Positions 12,971 to 27,394 of a stretch of 64,000 nt of DNA are shown piece by piece. Under the pieces are notes generated by a model. That model was not told where the DNA came from and did no database searches. It worked only from the letters and a program-made list of their open reading frames with translations. Each line of letters begins with the position of its first letter. Position 1 is the stretch's first letter. This stretch comes from Chalciporus piperatus (taxonomy: Eukaryota; Basidiomycota; Agaricomycetes; Boletales; Boletaceae): positions 1-64,000 of the forward strand of contig JBBPTG010000037.1 in the NCBI GenBank assembly GCA_038093975.1, in the 5' to 3' direction. Position numbers and translations under genes: made by a program.

Positions 12971-13651
12971 CTCGTCTCAGTTTTATAGGGGTGTAAGAAA
13001 AAGTTGTTCTGTCTCGCACATTCGCCCAGAGAGTTAAGGGAGAAAAGAAATCGTATTGTAATAGAATTTCCAAACCAGCGCATGTAATTCTACCAAGCGT
13101 TTCATCAGTTACTAGTATCAGCTGCGATCGCAACCATGTTCGATCCGAGTCTTATGCGTCATTAATCATTCCTGAACATCAACAGTAACGAAGGGTCTAT
13201 CCGGACTCCTCGAGCTCAAACACGGAACTGCGTTTCCTAGGGATCGACACTCGCCACAATTTTTGGTACCGAGTGCTTGTGTCGTTACGTAATACAAGCA
13301 ACCCTTGCTCGCCATTACTCCAAGTCAACTCCAAGTCCACCTTTACCGTTGACCAGTTCTGACTTGCCTTTGATCTGGCCTCGCGAGTTTGTCTGCTTTT
13401 CCTAGTATCAACTGTTGAGCAGGTCAAAGCCGTGGCACGAAGATCTTACGCTGTTCTTCCTCGCGAGTTTCGTATCGGATCGTTGACGCCCCTCACGATC
13501 TACATTCGCGTCGGTGAGTTTGTGTGTTAGTTTCTTCGCGATCTTCTGTCCGACCAAGCGTCTCTATCGACAATTTACATTTCTCGCCACGATATGCTTT
13601 CACAGCAATTTCTGTCAAGCGCTAGATCGCAAGTCAGTATACATCATCACC
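12971..13651. other. Intergenic: isomerase 3' UTR and CSN3 leader
   Basis: About 680 bp between convergently read features. No gene, repeat or RNA motif was recognised. Confidence 0.4.
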
Positions 13652-15583
13652 ATGAGCCAACACAATCTTCCAAGTCCAGCCCATCACCCCTCCCCACAAT
13701 CAGAATACAGCGCGTCACAACAGACACAGCAACAGCCCGTCTCTTCACAATCTCAAGCAACACATGTTGCAAATGAAGCCAACATCTCGCTCGGCAACGT
13801 CGTCGCAGCCATCACGACTGCGATGACTCCAGCTCAGCTGAATCAACAGCTCAAAACGTTCGCGCCAAAGGAAGTGCGGGAAATAATTCTTGCTAGCCTG
13901 CTACCAGATGGACAAGACCCCTTGACGGTCCTAAACATGCAAGTCAACACGTTGGGCATAATATACATACTGTAAGTCGGGTTCGTGGACCTTTTATCCT
14001 CATGGTTCATTCTGATGCTCGTAGCACTGCACGTCTGCATACGGCCGGAGCACCAATTCTACCGATCGAATACGTGGATGAGTTCTGCAGGACATTCGTG
14101 CCAGAACAGGCACGACACGCTCCCGAACGAGGTTTGGCTTATCGTTTTTCAGCTTTTGAACATATCTCATTGCGTCTCAGTCACCCTTCTTGCAAGTGGA
14201 ATACCGCTACTCGCTGAGGCTGTAGGAAATGTAAGCACGTTCGAGCTGGGTAACTATAGTCGTGATCTCATAACCAACAGCTTAGCCTGGCTATCCAACC
14301 GCTGTTTAATCTTCTATCTCGATACGCACCATCATTTTCCCACCTTACAACCATCCATGCCATTTTCCTCAAGGTCAGTGTATTTGCTTAACCAGCTTGG
14401 ACGATCCTTTCAAACACGGGTTTGTCAGACTTGTGTATCAACCCGACACTTTTCCGCAGCTCTTCCAGTTCTGGCTCATCCGATTACGACCATCGACGCA
14501 TCAATCTCTGATTTGCATTACAACGACAATTTAGTGTATCATTATGCAGGGGGGACGGCATACGCTGCTTTGAAAAGGTGGCCTGAAGCACAGGAATTCT
14601 TTGAGATTTGCGCTTGTAGCCCTGGCTCGGCTGCTGCTGCTATCCAGATGGAAGCACTCAAGAAGTTGGTTCTCGTGCAGCTTATTCACGAGGGCAAGGT
14701 GATTCTTGCTTTTTCTAGACGAGCTTCTATTGACGACGACGATAGACAACGCCCCCGCCCAAGTACATTCATCCATCGTTGCCACGACTGCTGAAGGGCA
14801 CGCCGTATTCAGGTTTTGTGAGCGCGTACCCTGAGCACAGGGCTCAGCTGCGTACGATCATCGAAGCGGAACAGCAATTATTTACCACTGTCAGTACTTC
14901 TTGTTCGTCTCCTCGTGCGGAAGTGAATGTTTTCTTCGCCGGTATAGGAGAAAACGCTCGGTCTCATCATCCAAGCACTGGATCGCGCGCCCCGATGGTC
15001 AATCAAGAAGCTTACGGCCACTTATCTTACGCTCCATTTATCTAATATAGCTCAAGCTGTCGGAATTGAGAGCGAATCCGATGTCCGAGCACTGATTCTT
15101 GACATGGTAAGGCAGCCAAGCCTTCTGAAATGTGGGTAATGGCGGCCAGCTAATGAAGATGCATGGGTAGATCACCTCCTCGGAAATATCCGCCGAACTT
15201 TCCGAAGATGGGACGGTCACCTTCTTCGACCCATCAGTCAAGTTTGAGAAAGCAGATGTGGATAGGGTTCTTGCACACGCTCAGCACCAGGGTGTTCTAT
15301 TGGCTAATATTGAGAGAGAAATGGCCAGGAGCAAAGAATACTTGGCAAAGGTACGTTCTCATTGTGTTCCGAACTGGGTGGTGGCCTGAAGTGTACATAT
15401 TAATGACCACTTCATCCTACTTTATCACATACCGGTCATGAATGGGGTTTTCCTTTCCCTATTGCTGACCAACTGCCACAGGCTGTCAAAGGGAAGGAAG
15501 AGTCGGCTTGGGGCGGTGGTTTGGATGAAGATTCTGGGGATCGGATGGGCCTCAACTGGATCGAAGACATTGGCATGAGTTAG
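13652..15583 (+). CDS. COP9 signalosome complex subunit 3
   Basis: A multi-exon gene encoding a CSN3-like PCI-domain protein of the COP9 signalosome, the complex that removes Nedd8 from cullins. Clear exons include 13652-13971, 14025-14131 (GAPILPIEYVDEFCRTFVP), 14181-14230 and one from about 14281 (LFNLLSRYAPSFSHLT). Then come STRHFSAALPVL ... YNDNLVYHYAGG, the most diagnostic CSN3 stretch, and LPRLLKGTPYSGFVSAYP. The PCI portion is DRAPRWSIKKLTATYLTL ... IAQAVGIESESDVRALILDM, and the acidic tail ends WIEDIGMS. Two donors read GTCAGT. The order of helical repeats then PCI winged helix fits CSN3. Small ambiguity remains at the second and third introns. A relic of another subunit, CSN5, lies at 6880-7416. 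Confidence 0.88.
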
Positions 15584-16509
15584 ATCAAAGGCACGTTTCG
15601 ACGTTGGTCACGACTAGATCTGGTTTGTAGCATCCTCGAGCAATTCACTCTCAACTGCAAAGATATCTCATCCCGGTCAGTACGAGACTAAGTCTGCACG
15701 TGTCTGGCTAGCTGACAAGCTTGGGGGAGCTCTCAACATGTTGACGGTTGGATTGCTTTGTCATGAAACCGCCGGCCGGTCGTGGGGTTCGATACTTGGT
15801 TCTATCAGATTGTGTGGTTGCATTGCCAGTGGGTCGGCGACTTAGTATGAAATTACCGATCATACATATACGTATTCGTGCACAACGCTAAATTTCGCAT
15901 CAATCCGAAACATTTTGCGGGGGCCGCTTGGCACCGGTTCCGTCCCGATCGGATACAGTTGACGTGTTCCGAGATCCTACTTTAAGTCTACGGGGGAGTA
16001 CACTGTACAGTCGGTTACAATGTGCAGTCACCCCAATTGTGGGGCACAGGTCCTTGTCGGGTATCCCAATGATTCATCGCATCCCCTCTGTGGGAGCAAA
16101 AGTGACCCACAACCCATGAGATTCCCCCCCACGTCTGCAAAAAAAAAATTGCGCGCAAGGCTATGGCGGCCGTGATAATTTGATCGGTATTTCAAACTCT
16201 GGGAGGCCGGTCTCGAGGCTGTGTGAAAAAGAAGTCAAAAGTGAGGGACCCGGGGACGCGCGTCGTCTTTGTTCTATCTAATCAGATTATCAAAACATAC
16301 CCGGGCCTCAGAGGATTCAGGAAATTCGGGAATTCGGGGAAAGAAAAACAAGAAATGCCAGCCTGGGCAATATTTTCATATTACTATTATGTAGATCTCC
16401 AAATGCTTGAGTCCTGGTATATACAAGCTTCTATACACACGCACACGTACATATGCACAGAAAAGAACAAATGCCGTCTAAGTCTAGGATGAGGGACAGA
16501 ATTTTTTTT
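15584..16509. other. Intergenic, convergent gene ends
   Basis: About 0.9 kb between CSN3 and the convergent quinone reductase 1. It holds an A9 run near 16139 and no recognised gene. Confidence 0.4.
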
Positions 16510-17544
16510 TCACTTGGAGTAGCCCTCGTATTTGGCGACGATATCCCAGAAGCTCTTGCCATGGAGGGATGCAATCTCCTGTTCGAGGGCAGAGGGTTGG
16601 CGTGAACCATCCGTGCCTGCGAAGGTTCCAGCACCCCACGATGAACCTGAATGAGCATGGCAGAGAATCAGCACTTGGCAAAGAAATGAAAAATGTGATT
16701 GGACGTACCACCGTGGACCTCAGCAAGGTTGGAGAGTTGAGGGAACGTGTGCTTGTATCCCAGAGGAACGTAGATCATTCCGTGGTGAACGAAAGTGGAG
16801 AGGGTGTTGGATATGGTGATTTCTTGTCCACCACCCTGTGTGCCGGTGGAGACGAAGACACCAAACATCTTTCCAGAAAGAGCAGACTTGCTCCAGAGGG
16901 GGCCGGTGGCGTCCCAGAAGGCCTACCAATGTCGTAAGACTCGGCGGATAAAGGTAATTGGGTGTGGGGGACGTACCTTCCACTGCACGGGGAAGTTACC
17001 GTAACGAGTGGGAACACCGAAGAGGAATGCGTCAAAGTTGACGAGATCGTCAGGAAGGAGGACTGGGTAGTCAGGGCGCGGGGGCGCCTTGACGAGCTTC
17101 AAGATGTCATCTGAGAGGGTCTCTTGGATCCTGCATACCAAGTTAACCAGGGAGGGAGATAGGGTCGTGGATACTCACTGGTAAATCGTGGCGTTACCAC
17201 CGGCGCCGTCGATGCCACTCTTCACGGCCTCAGCGACTGCCAGACGAAGTTAATGAATGAGTACAAGGGTCGACAATGGGAGACATACGTTTGGCAATAT
17301 GCCCGTAGAGGGAGTAGACGACGATAGCAACTCGAGGGGCCGACATGTTGGTCTGTGGTGCGTCGGAAGTAGTGGGCTCTGAAGAAGGTGCTTGTTCAGG
17401 AGGAGGAATGGGGGTAGATGGTGGCTCCAAGTGAGCTTTTGTATCTTTTCGTTCCGGCTCTAAATCGGCGAAGTTGTTTTTCTGCTGCTTTCCGGGGAAA
17501 CACGTTCCGGCGATATTAAAAATATTGGTAAAGGGCGAAAACAT
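16510..17544 (-). CDS. Flavodoxin-type NAD(P)H quinone reductase (WrbA/Pst2-like), copy 1
   Basis: Core exons on the minus strand are 17346-17289, 17236-17179, 17130-16977, 16922-16709 and 16646-16510, giving 206 residues from MSAPRVAIVVYS. WrbA/Pst2 proteins are FMN-binding tetramers that reduce quinones by two electrons, limiting oxidative stress. Marks are the FMN phosphate loop YSLYGHIAK, then [13 protein letters not shown] and the glycine loop STGTQGGGQE, with YVPLGY later. The same frame is open upstream to an ATG at 17544. That extension carries CFPGKQQKNNF and a Pro/Ser-rich linker, as in some fungal homologues, so 17544 may be the true start, with 17346 as alternative. Copies 2 and 3 share all four intron positions but lack the extension. 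Confidence 0.9.
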
Positions 17545-18704
17545 GGAGGCAAGAAAGCACCAATACAGGACTGACAGAGAATGGATTGGCCGTGAGACGA
17601 AGCGAGTTCTACGGCCTGCGAAACTTTGATAGCGGCCACATGATTCGCTTTTATAGCTTATGAGCGAGCCGGGCATACCGCCGCATAATCGATTTGACAC
17701 CTGTAGGATTTAGAGTCTCAGGCTTCAGCACCATGAAACTGTAGACCTTGGAAACATCACCCATATCGGGAAGAGCCAATTCAAATTAGGTATGAGTTTT
17801 CAGAAAACCAGTGACAAATTGCTCACCGGGCAGCGGTCAAGAAGTCGAACAACTTGAAGGATACAGCCGCTGTACGAACTGACAAAATTATTGCATCACA
17901 AATCTCAAGCGTAGCGGATGGGGGCCTGCCAACCGAAATGCAGCTATGAGTCTGGTCGTCGTTATGTTTTCAAACTCCGCATGGTGCCCACATCTCAGAG
18001 GTTTTCGGCCTCCCGAGGTAGCGAGGTCCGTGGCATCGCGTTGCAGGATCTAGGCTTGGCTGGCTTAGTGATCAACGCGCGAGTCATGGATGTGTCCATA
18101 TAGTTTCTCACTGGCAGACACAGGTGTGGAGTTATGCTTGAGCCTTGTCGTGAGATTTCCTCGCCGAAGAACGGTTGAACTTGTCAGGTCGGAGGCGACC
18201 GTGACTGCTCTACCCGAACAGCTGGATAAAGGTCCCTGTCCGCACGTGGCCCTGCCAATCGGTCGTGATTCAGCATCTTGCCAAAGAAAGCTTCAAGTTC
18301 TCTAGATTTCTAAGGATGCATCACCAAGTTTGTCACACCAACAGCCACTCAATTGCTCGACATCGTTAGTACCTCGCCTAGGCACCGGATGATTTCAACC
18401 AACGACACAAGGAGACAAACAACGTACTTTTCGGTGGCCGACACGTCATGCTGTTCGCCTCGCTGACTGTGATACGTGAAGAGTTCCATTCGAGTTGGTG
18501 AGCCTCCGTGAGCTTTGGTGCGCGGCTTACCAAGTTGCAGTGACGGCTGACTTTGAGATGCAGCAACGATGACAGTAGTTTTGCCTTTATCTCGAATGGT
18601 ATCTCGGAGACCTACAAATACCAGACCAGCACCTCTATCCCTCTCTCATCAATCTAAGCCCTTTCCTCGTGCCTCGTCGTAGATCATCTCTTCAACCACC
18701 AGCC
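17545..18704. other. Divergent promoter region between quinone reductases 1 and 2
   Basis: About 1.16 kb separating two head-to-head paralogues. Short frames inside show no family match. No repeat was recognised. Confidence 0.4.
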
Positions 18705-19542
18705 ATGTCTTCTCCCAAAGTAGCCATTGTCATCTACTCTATGTACGGCCACATCGTCCAACGTATGTATCCTGCATTGTGTCCACCCAGTTCATGTTGA
18801 TGACGATTGTATCTGTTACTAGTGGCGGAGTCCGTAAAAGAAGGTATCGCGAATGCTGGTGGGTCGGCCACCATCTACCAGTACGTCATACAATGTATCC
18901 ATCCATCTTCCACTTCTGATTTTCCCATGAAGGATCCCGGAGACACTTCCAGAAGAAATCTTGGCCAAATTGCACGCTCCTCCTAAACCGGACTACCCGG
19001 TCATTACTCCCACCCAGCTGGCCGAATTCGATGCATTCCTTTTCGGAATCCCAACCCGTTATGGTAACTTCCCTGCTCAATGGAAGGTTGGTAACATTGA
19101 TCCGTTGCCTCGTCGCCCGAAAGCTAATTTTATCCTCTACTCCCGTAGGCCTTCTGGGATGCTACTGGCGGCCTTTGGGCTAAAGGTGCCTTGGCAGGCA
19201 AATACGCCGGTGTCTTCGTCTCCACTGGTACTCCCGGCGGTGGACAAGAAACAACCGTGATCAACTCCCTTTCGACTCTTGCCCACCATGGGATGATCTT
19301 CGTCCCCCTTGGCTACAGCCATACCTTTACTCAGCTCTCTAATATTGACGAAGTCCGCGGTGGTAAGTCCGCTTTGTCCATTCCTTCCGTTATGGGAGTT
19401 GACGTGCACGTTAGGCTCTGCTTGGGGTGCTGGCACCTTTGCTGGCTCTGATGGCTCCCGCCAACCTTCTGCGCTCGAGCTCGAGATCGGTAGGCTTCAG
19501 GGTCTAGGATTTTGGGAGATACTCTCAAGGCTTAAGTTCTAA
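18705..19542 (+). CDS. Flavodoxin-type NAD(P)H quinone reductase, copy 2
   Basis: Exons 18705-18762, 18823-18880, 18930-19086, 19149-19362 and 19415-19542 join to 204 residues. The FMN loop reads YSMYGHIVQ, followed by [23 protein letters not shown] and FVPLGY, and ends LSRLKF. Its exon lengths of 58, 58, 157, 214 and 128 nt nearly match those of copies 1 and 3, so the three arose by duplication after intron gain. It stands head-to-head with copy 1 and head-to-tail with copy 3. Confidence 0.93.
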
Positions 19543-21039
19543 TCGGACATGGCGCTATCAACGTTGCAACGGACTATTCATACAAGCATTACATAGATTT
19601 ATAGAGCATTTTTACTTACTTCATGTTCAAAGCACGCATGTTCGGGAATAGACTCTTTTCTCACTTTCTGACACCCCGAGGTGCAATAGTAGCGAGAAGG
19701 AACGACTGTTGTCCTTCAATCTTCGGTCTGCCTACTACGAAGGCAATGGTAACTCCCTTATCCGAATTCTGAGCGATGATGCTCCTTCTTCCGCGGTCTG
19801 TGATCTGCCTTACACGTCGACATGGACGACATCGACAGGGACAAAACAAGACAGAAAGGAACAGCGCAAGCGACCAAATGGTATAACAGATGAATCCGGG
19901 GCCCGGGGTGATCGTCGCGAGTCGCGACTTGTCAGCAAGAGTTCGGGACGAGGAGAGGCCTGGGGATGCTGACAGTGATGTCGTCACCTCGGAAACACCG
20001 GAAGACGCATTCCGGACGCGACAACTCTTAGTCTAACGTAACTGCCAGTGACTCGTGAGTGCAACTTGCTTATAATTACGTTTTCTCTCTCTTTGACTGA
20101 CTGATCAAGGTCACAAATAGACATTTTTGGTGACCAATGATTAACAGATCACCTGACTCCGGTAATCCAGCGAACGTGAAGTGTATGTATTTTCAGACTG
20201 GGAGGGCTTTTTATATAATGATTGACTTCCTTGTATGACGTGATCGACCAAGAAATGTCAAACGACGAAGGCATGCCAGTCATGCCACCAGGCCGATGCT
20301 TACTGAGCCTTACTTACAGTAGTCGTACGGAGCGAGGCACGAGAGCGTGAGTTAGTGATCACAAGCAAGAGATTTGAGGATGTGTCACTGGAATGTATAT
20401 GCGGAGGCCTGCAGCTCGGCTTTCTCGCGGCGCTGAGTTCGAGTTTGCCCAAGTTGGATAGGTGGGATGGCTCTCCTGGTCCGTCCGGCGGTGGTGCCCG
20501 CGGTGGGTTGTCTCGTGTAGCGCTAGATAGACGATAGATAGACGTCCAATGCATGTGCATTCACTGTCCTCGAGCAAGGTGATGAGCCACAAGCCCTCTT
20601 GTCGCCGTCATTCATAAGACCGGTGCACTGTCGACTGCCCGACCCTAGTAGATTCCTGCCTCCCCTCTATTAAATGCACGAGAGTGTTCTGGGCACAGAT
20701 TGAAACGCACCAAAATAATGTTTCAGTTTTGCGCGACTGAACCTTGCACCACCCGTTTTTTTTGCCTCCGATTTGAAACCGGGAAGGAGACTAGTGCTGA
20801 CTCACCTACTACGCGTGGACTTGGCGCAAGAGATCTTTTTCGTTTTTTATGATGAAGCAAGATGCGGCACTCTCTAAACCTTTCGGCAACTTAGGCGGTG
20901 ACATGTCCGCTTCCACAGAGTAAGTACTTAGGTGTCACTTCCGGGTCGATGCCTGTCGATGCCTGTCAACGAGGGACACATTTCCAATATGCATGCTGAC
21001 AATCTACGAGTATCGGCAAATCGATACCTTGTCGATACC
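19543..21039. other. Intergenic between quinone reductases 2 and 3
   Basis: About 1.5 kb. Antisense frames at 19661-19987 and 20300-20560 show no recognisable domain. Near 20940 the 10-mer GTCGATGCCT is repeated in tandem. A TATAAAA box for copy 3 is at 21040-21046. Confidence 0.4.
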
Positions 21040-21121
21040 TATAAAATACCAGGTTAGCTATTCCTTTCGTCCCCTCATTAGCTCCTCGTTCTCACTTAGA
21101 AGATCTCCTCACTTACCAACC

Positions 21122-21961
21122 ATGTCTGTCCGCCCCAGAATAGCCATCATCATCTACACGACATACGGACACATCGCCAAGCGTAAGTGTCCTACTCGAA
21201 CCCAACATTGAAATATTGATCGTTGCATCGCGCAGTCGCCGAAGCCGCCAAAAAGGGTGTTGCGGCTGCTGGTGGATCTGCCACCATCTACCAGTAAGTT
21301 ATTAGATATATCCGCCGATCGACGCCTCAACGTTCAACTTCCCTTAAGGATTCAAGAGACCCTGTCTAGCGATGTTTTGAAATTGATACACGCCCCTCCT
21401 AAGCCAGACTATCCCATCATCGCTCCCGAACAGCTTACCGAGTTTGATGGATACCTCTTTGGAATTCCCACTCGTTATGGTAACTTCCCTGTTCAGTGGA
21501 AGGTTGGTATCATTGATCCGTTGTCTTGATGTCGGAGAGCTGATTATCTCTCACGGTCCTATAGGCGTTCTGGGACGCCACTGGTCCCCTCTGGTACAAG
21601 GCTGCCTTGGCCCGCAAGTTCGCTGGTGTCTTCGTCTCCACCGGTACTCCCGGTGGTGGACAAGAAACAACCGTGATCAACACCCTTTCGACTCTCACGC
21701 ACCACGGTATTATCTACGTCCCCCTCGGGTACAGCCAGACCCAAGATCAGCTGTCCAACATGACCGAGGTCCGCGGTGGTAAGCCTGCCTGTCCAGTCGT
21801 ACGATTATTCGGAGCTGATGTGCGCTGTAGGTACGCCTTGGGGGGCTGGTACTTTCGCTGGACCCGACGGATCTCGCCAGCCTAGTGCCCTTGAGCTCGA
21901 GATTGCACAGATCCAGGGAAATACCTTTTATGAGCTGCTCTCCAACTTCAAGTTCCAGTGA
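21122..21961 (+). CDS. Flavodoxin-type NAD(P)H quinone reductase, copy 3
   Basis: Exons 21122-21182, 21236-21293, 21349-21502, 21565-21778 and 21831-21961 give 205 residues. The FMN loop is YTTYGHIAK, followed by [23 protein letters not shown] and YVPLGY, ending LLSNFKFQ. Exon 4 is 214 nt in all three copies. A TATAAAA box lies 76 bp before the ATG. Function as in copies 1 and 2 is inferred from the family. Confidence 0.94.
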
Positions 21962-22634
21962 GCCTCGGGGTTCGTCTTGTGAGGGTCATGGGCTTGTTGC
22001 GTTGTAAAGTCCATGTTGTAATATTATAGGTGCTGGCGATGCGGTACCGAGATAGAATCTGCACTTGTAATCCAATACACCTCACAATATTCCTTCTGCG
22101 TAAGTGGATACGTGAGCAACAGGATGACCTCTGGGAACGTACCTCATAAGAGTCATATCAAATGTCTCATCCTCGTGTCTGGCACCACCTCTGCTGCCAT
22201 GGGGCACAACCAAGTAATGGTGACACACTCACGCGATTTGCCGATCGAGCTGGTCATGGTATTTGGGGGAGAATTTTGCCGCTGTCTTTCTTTTCTTCAC
22301 CCTCCTTTCAACCAAGTCATCACCAGCTTTTGCTTAGTACCTTGTTTCTTCGGAGTCCTTTGTCGTTCTTTTAGTGCTTCATGAAATGGAACCTTCGAGG
22401 CGACTTGTTCGCTTGAGGATGGCAAGGCGGCAGCAAGGAGTCGAAGGCACGCGCGGGGACGCTGAAGGTAAGCGTTGTCACGGTGGCTGTGCGTTGTATG
22501 ATTAGTCTAGCGAATCCCGAACTTCCTTGGGCTTGTACATAAGTAAATGCAGCCACGGTGAAACACATGATCCGCGTCTTCACACAGTGTCTTCGTAGTA
22601 CCGACTGACTTGCTGACTCTTTCCACGGATTAAC
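21962..22634. other. Intergenic before thiolase
   Basis: About 670 bp with no recognised gene, repeat or RNA motif. Confidence 0.4.
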
Positions 22635-24292
<1,658 letters not shown>

Positions 24293-24819
24293 GGATGGAC
24301 AGGGAATCATGATGCACATTGGATGGCGATGTCTTACACTCTGTTTTTCTTACGAACTGGGTACTTGATGTTCGTTCTGCAGAGTGAGACGTGTCGCGTG
24401 ATCATGATGGTATTCGAACGGAGGACATGCAGTTCGCGATGATGATTCGCACCCCGTCCGAGCGATATTTGTGCTCGTGTAAAGCCATTCGCGGCTATGA
24501 GAATGATCAATCCCATTGATACCTGCGTGGGTTGTAGCTCTCGATATGATATCAAGGGAAAACTGCGTTTTGGAGAAAGGGAACCCAGTTGGGGCACGGT
24601 TTATGTCTTATATCATCTTGATCATTTTGTTCAAGAGTACTCAGCGTCCTGGATGCATAAGAAGCTGCTGAGCAAACTGGGCGTTGTCAGAATGAGGTAC
24701 CGAATCGAATGGTGCTGTAATGCGGCTCACACCAGACAAGAGGCTACTCGTTGGGCAACCTGTCAATTCTCCTGTCGAAAGTGAACACAAGGACGATATG
24801 CCAGTACATCTACCCCCGT
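24293..24819. other. Intergenic after thiolase
   Basis: About 530 bp; thiolase 3' UTR and unassigned sequence. Nothing recognised. Confidence 0.4.
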
Positions 24820-25730
24820 CTAGTGATTACCACGCAAGTTTAATTCTACATCAGCCGAGGTGACGCTGCAAGTACGATAAGGTATGGGATTCGTGAACAA
24901 AGACAAGGACCGCACCGTAAAGTCAGGGATGTTCACGGACAAACTGGAATAGATACCAAGTGCACCATTCATTGCGCTCAACCAGCTGACGGTATCCTCG
25001 CGATCGATGGCCAAATAGCCTTTATCATCTTTAAGGAGAATCACAAGGATATCGGTATGGTAACACGAGCATAACAAGGTGCAGCTTTACCTGGTAGACA
25101 CACTGTGACCCATTGAACGACTGCCGAACCGTTAGCCAAAGTGACTACTTTGTGACGACATGGACTCACTTGAATACCGAACCAGAACATGGAGAGGATG
25201 ACGCGACTGAACACCGTGAAGTAACTGAACCAGAAACCGAACGATGATCTATTCAAAATGGGGAACGCGATATGCAGGCAGGCACCGATAGTCCCGTTCA
25301 ATACCACGACCACGGAGATGATACTGTAGCCCGCCGCAATACATGCAAGCGCCTGACGCCTTTGTGCGTGTGAGAATTCAGACTGCCAGAAAGCTCACCA
25401 GGACAGACCAACGGCCAACATGGAGCTAGCGAGCTCCCATGCCACAAGGTTAGTAGCATCGGAGAGCCAATAGGTAATCTTCACAGAACATGAGATTGTG
25501 GTGTTATTATCGAGAAGGCAAGTGACGCACGTAGTTCCAAGTCCTAGATACCATGTTAGATCCATTCACGACACGAAAGCGACGCACAACAACTTACGTC
25601 CAAGTCCTCAAATGGGGAGGCACCGGGTCCATATCTTTGTTACTCCAACCATTGGAAGCGAATGTCGTCTTCTTCGGTTCGAGAACTCAGGTTGACAGCC
25701 GAAAGAGAATAACAGCACCTTGTGTGGAGA
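24820..25730 (-). pseudogene. NCS1-type uracil/allantoin permease relic
   Basis: Minus-strand segments read NGWSNKDMDPVPPHLRTW, then ITYWLSDATNLVAWELASS, then the transmembrane region LHIAFPILNRSSFGFW ... LSMFWFGIQ, then LSAMNGALGIY with NIPDFT. These follow the order of nucleobase-cation-symport family 1 transporters, which import uracil, allantoin or purines. The match stops about one third into the protein, at about 24820. The frame upstream of NGWSNKD meets a stop, so the gene is a 5'-proximal remnant. No downstream transmembrane helices were found. Confidence 0.82.
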
Positions 25731-26039
25731 AACGCATCGTAGGCGGGATGACTTTACGATACGCCTTGCCGAGTCACTCAAACGGTCAGAACAAGGGCAA
25801 GCGTTGTCCGATACTCACAACTAGCATAGGTGTAGATGTACGGCCCACGGCGCGAAAAACGCGTCGTTTCAGCCACAATTCTCCCCCCCAGTGACCTTGT
25901 AAACAAGGTAATTGTTAGCTAGATGGTTACAGCGCTACTCTGCGCTACTTCGTCAGATTCGGTCAGAGCCGAGCGGAGTTCATATATACGTTGTTGGTAT
26001 GACTCTTTGTGACTGTACATGGATAGTCGTAGGAAATTA

Positions 26040-26130
26040 TTTAGGCTGCACCTTGCCACCAAGGATCCTGGAGTAACTCCTCCGCCGTTGCTCGGTGCTT
26101 CGGATTTAACCGCAGACACCTCTTCATAAT
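26040..26130 (-). pseudogene. Protein kinase C-terminal scrap
   Basis: The minus strand encodes MKRCLRLNPKHRATAEELL followed by DPWW and a stop. This is the subdomain XI end of a serine/threonine kinase, best resembling the SRPK-like end with RATAEELL. Nothing of the rest of a kinase is nearby. It abuts FamX-B in opposite orientation. Confidence 0.75.
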
Positions 26131-26136
26131 ACTTGC

Positions 26137-26755
26137 TATGTTGATGCCACATCCAAGTTTAGGAATATCAATGTGAGAGATCTCTCCATGTTCAGTGCGA
26201 TTCACGGATTGAACCAGCGGCACGTAGATCGGGCAGAAGACGACTTTGACCAAGGACGACAACGGCGTTTTTGAGTTTACTGTGAGTTCAAATCCCACTG
26301 GTTTACCTTTAACTGGCTCCAACACGGATATAGCCCCCTGAAGATACAGACAGTACTACCTTGACGGCGTGTAACGGGACCCAGGCCATGATTGAACACA
26401 TGGCCATTTGTGAGTTGCAAGATCAATACACGGCTTCTCTAGGGCTCAACATGTTTCTTCCACAGGTCTCAATGACGGATACACTCGCTCTACTTCAAGG
26501 GCGTTGGGTATGTCATCTGTTCTTTCATCCAAGTGGATGAAGTGCTCATTCAGACAAATGTAGCGCTGGCTCGTCCGTCGAGGAGGACTTCACGCCGGTC
26601 TTGCGCGCCTATGTCACGAGCCAGTACCAAGAGAACCAGATCATCAGGGGTGAAATCGACGATCACCTCTGGGAGCAGAACCTCGCTGAGCTCGATGACG
26701 ACATCACTTTGAATGTCAAGTACGAGTGTCCCAGGTTTACCATCAACAAAGCTTA
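26137..26755 (+). pseudogene. FamX-B, 5'-truncated copy
   Basis: Only the end of exon 5 (VDATSKFRNIN) and exons 6-9 of the FamX pattern remain (GQKTTLTKDDNGVFEFT, NGTQAMIEHMAI, then YQENQIIRGEI). Exon 8 has lost bases, so its frame no longer reads the expected TPVL.FKGVG segment. Exons 1-4 are absent; the break joins the kinase scrap. The 3' flank (gtaagatgttctcgttgaaa) still matches that of FamX-D, so the duplication included the 3' UTR. Confidence 0.85.
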
Positions 26756-27394
26756 AGCGTTACATCCACCGCGAGACTCGACGGAGTCGGTTGTTACTGA
26801 ATTCGCGTGAATGGGGTAAAACCTATGTAAGATGTTCTCGTTGAAAGGATCTTATTGTAGTCATTGCGTCTGGAGCTTTGTTGACAATATCTAAAGTATG
26901 GAATGTCTATGGAATGTCTGTGTAATAGAGAGATTGCCCGAATCCGCAAGGATGGACTTGGTGACCTTGTGCTGCACATCTTCCGTGACATCAGTGTCTG
27001 AACATTCTTGAAGGGAGTACGACGACTGACCTTATCGAGTCAAGTTGTGTTGCTTCTTTGCGAATATCAAATCCGAGATCTGAGATGCGTAATTACTTCC
27101 CCGCGATGCGTTTGCTACACTGTGACGGGTTGAGGGAACGACGAGGCTTCGAGTTTGGACAGTGGACTTCTCTGGAACCTATCTAATCCAGTATGTTGGT
27201 TGGAATATTCTGTTCCATTCGCAGGCGTGTCGCCGGATTTTCGGAAATGTCATTTTTTTGACGTATGAGGACATCTAGACACAGACAAGGGATACAACAC
27301 AATCATTCCAGCGAGAATATCTTACGTAGCCATCCCTGCAGATTGGGCGACGACCTACCCTGTCTCAACGGAGTTGTCGCTTCAGCTTGGGTGA
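26756..27394. other. Intergenic between FamX-B and FamX-C
   Basis: About 640 bp; FamX-B 3' UTR and sequence with nothing recognised. Confidence 0.4.
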
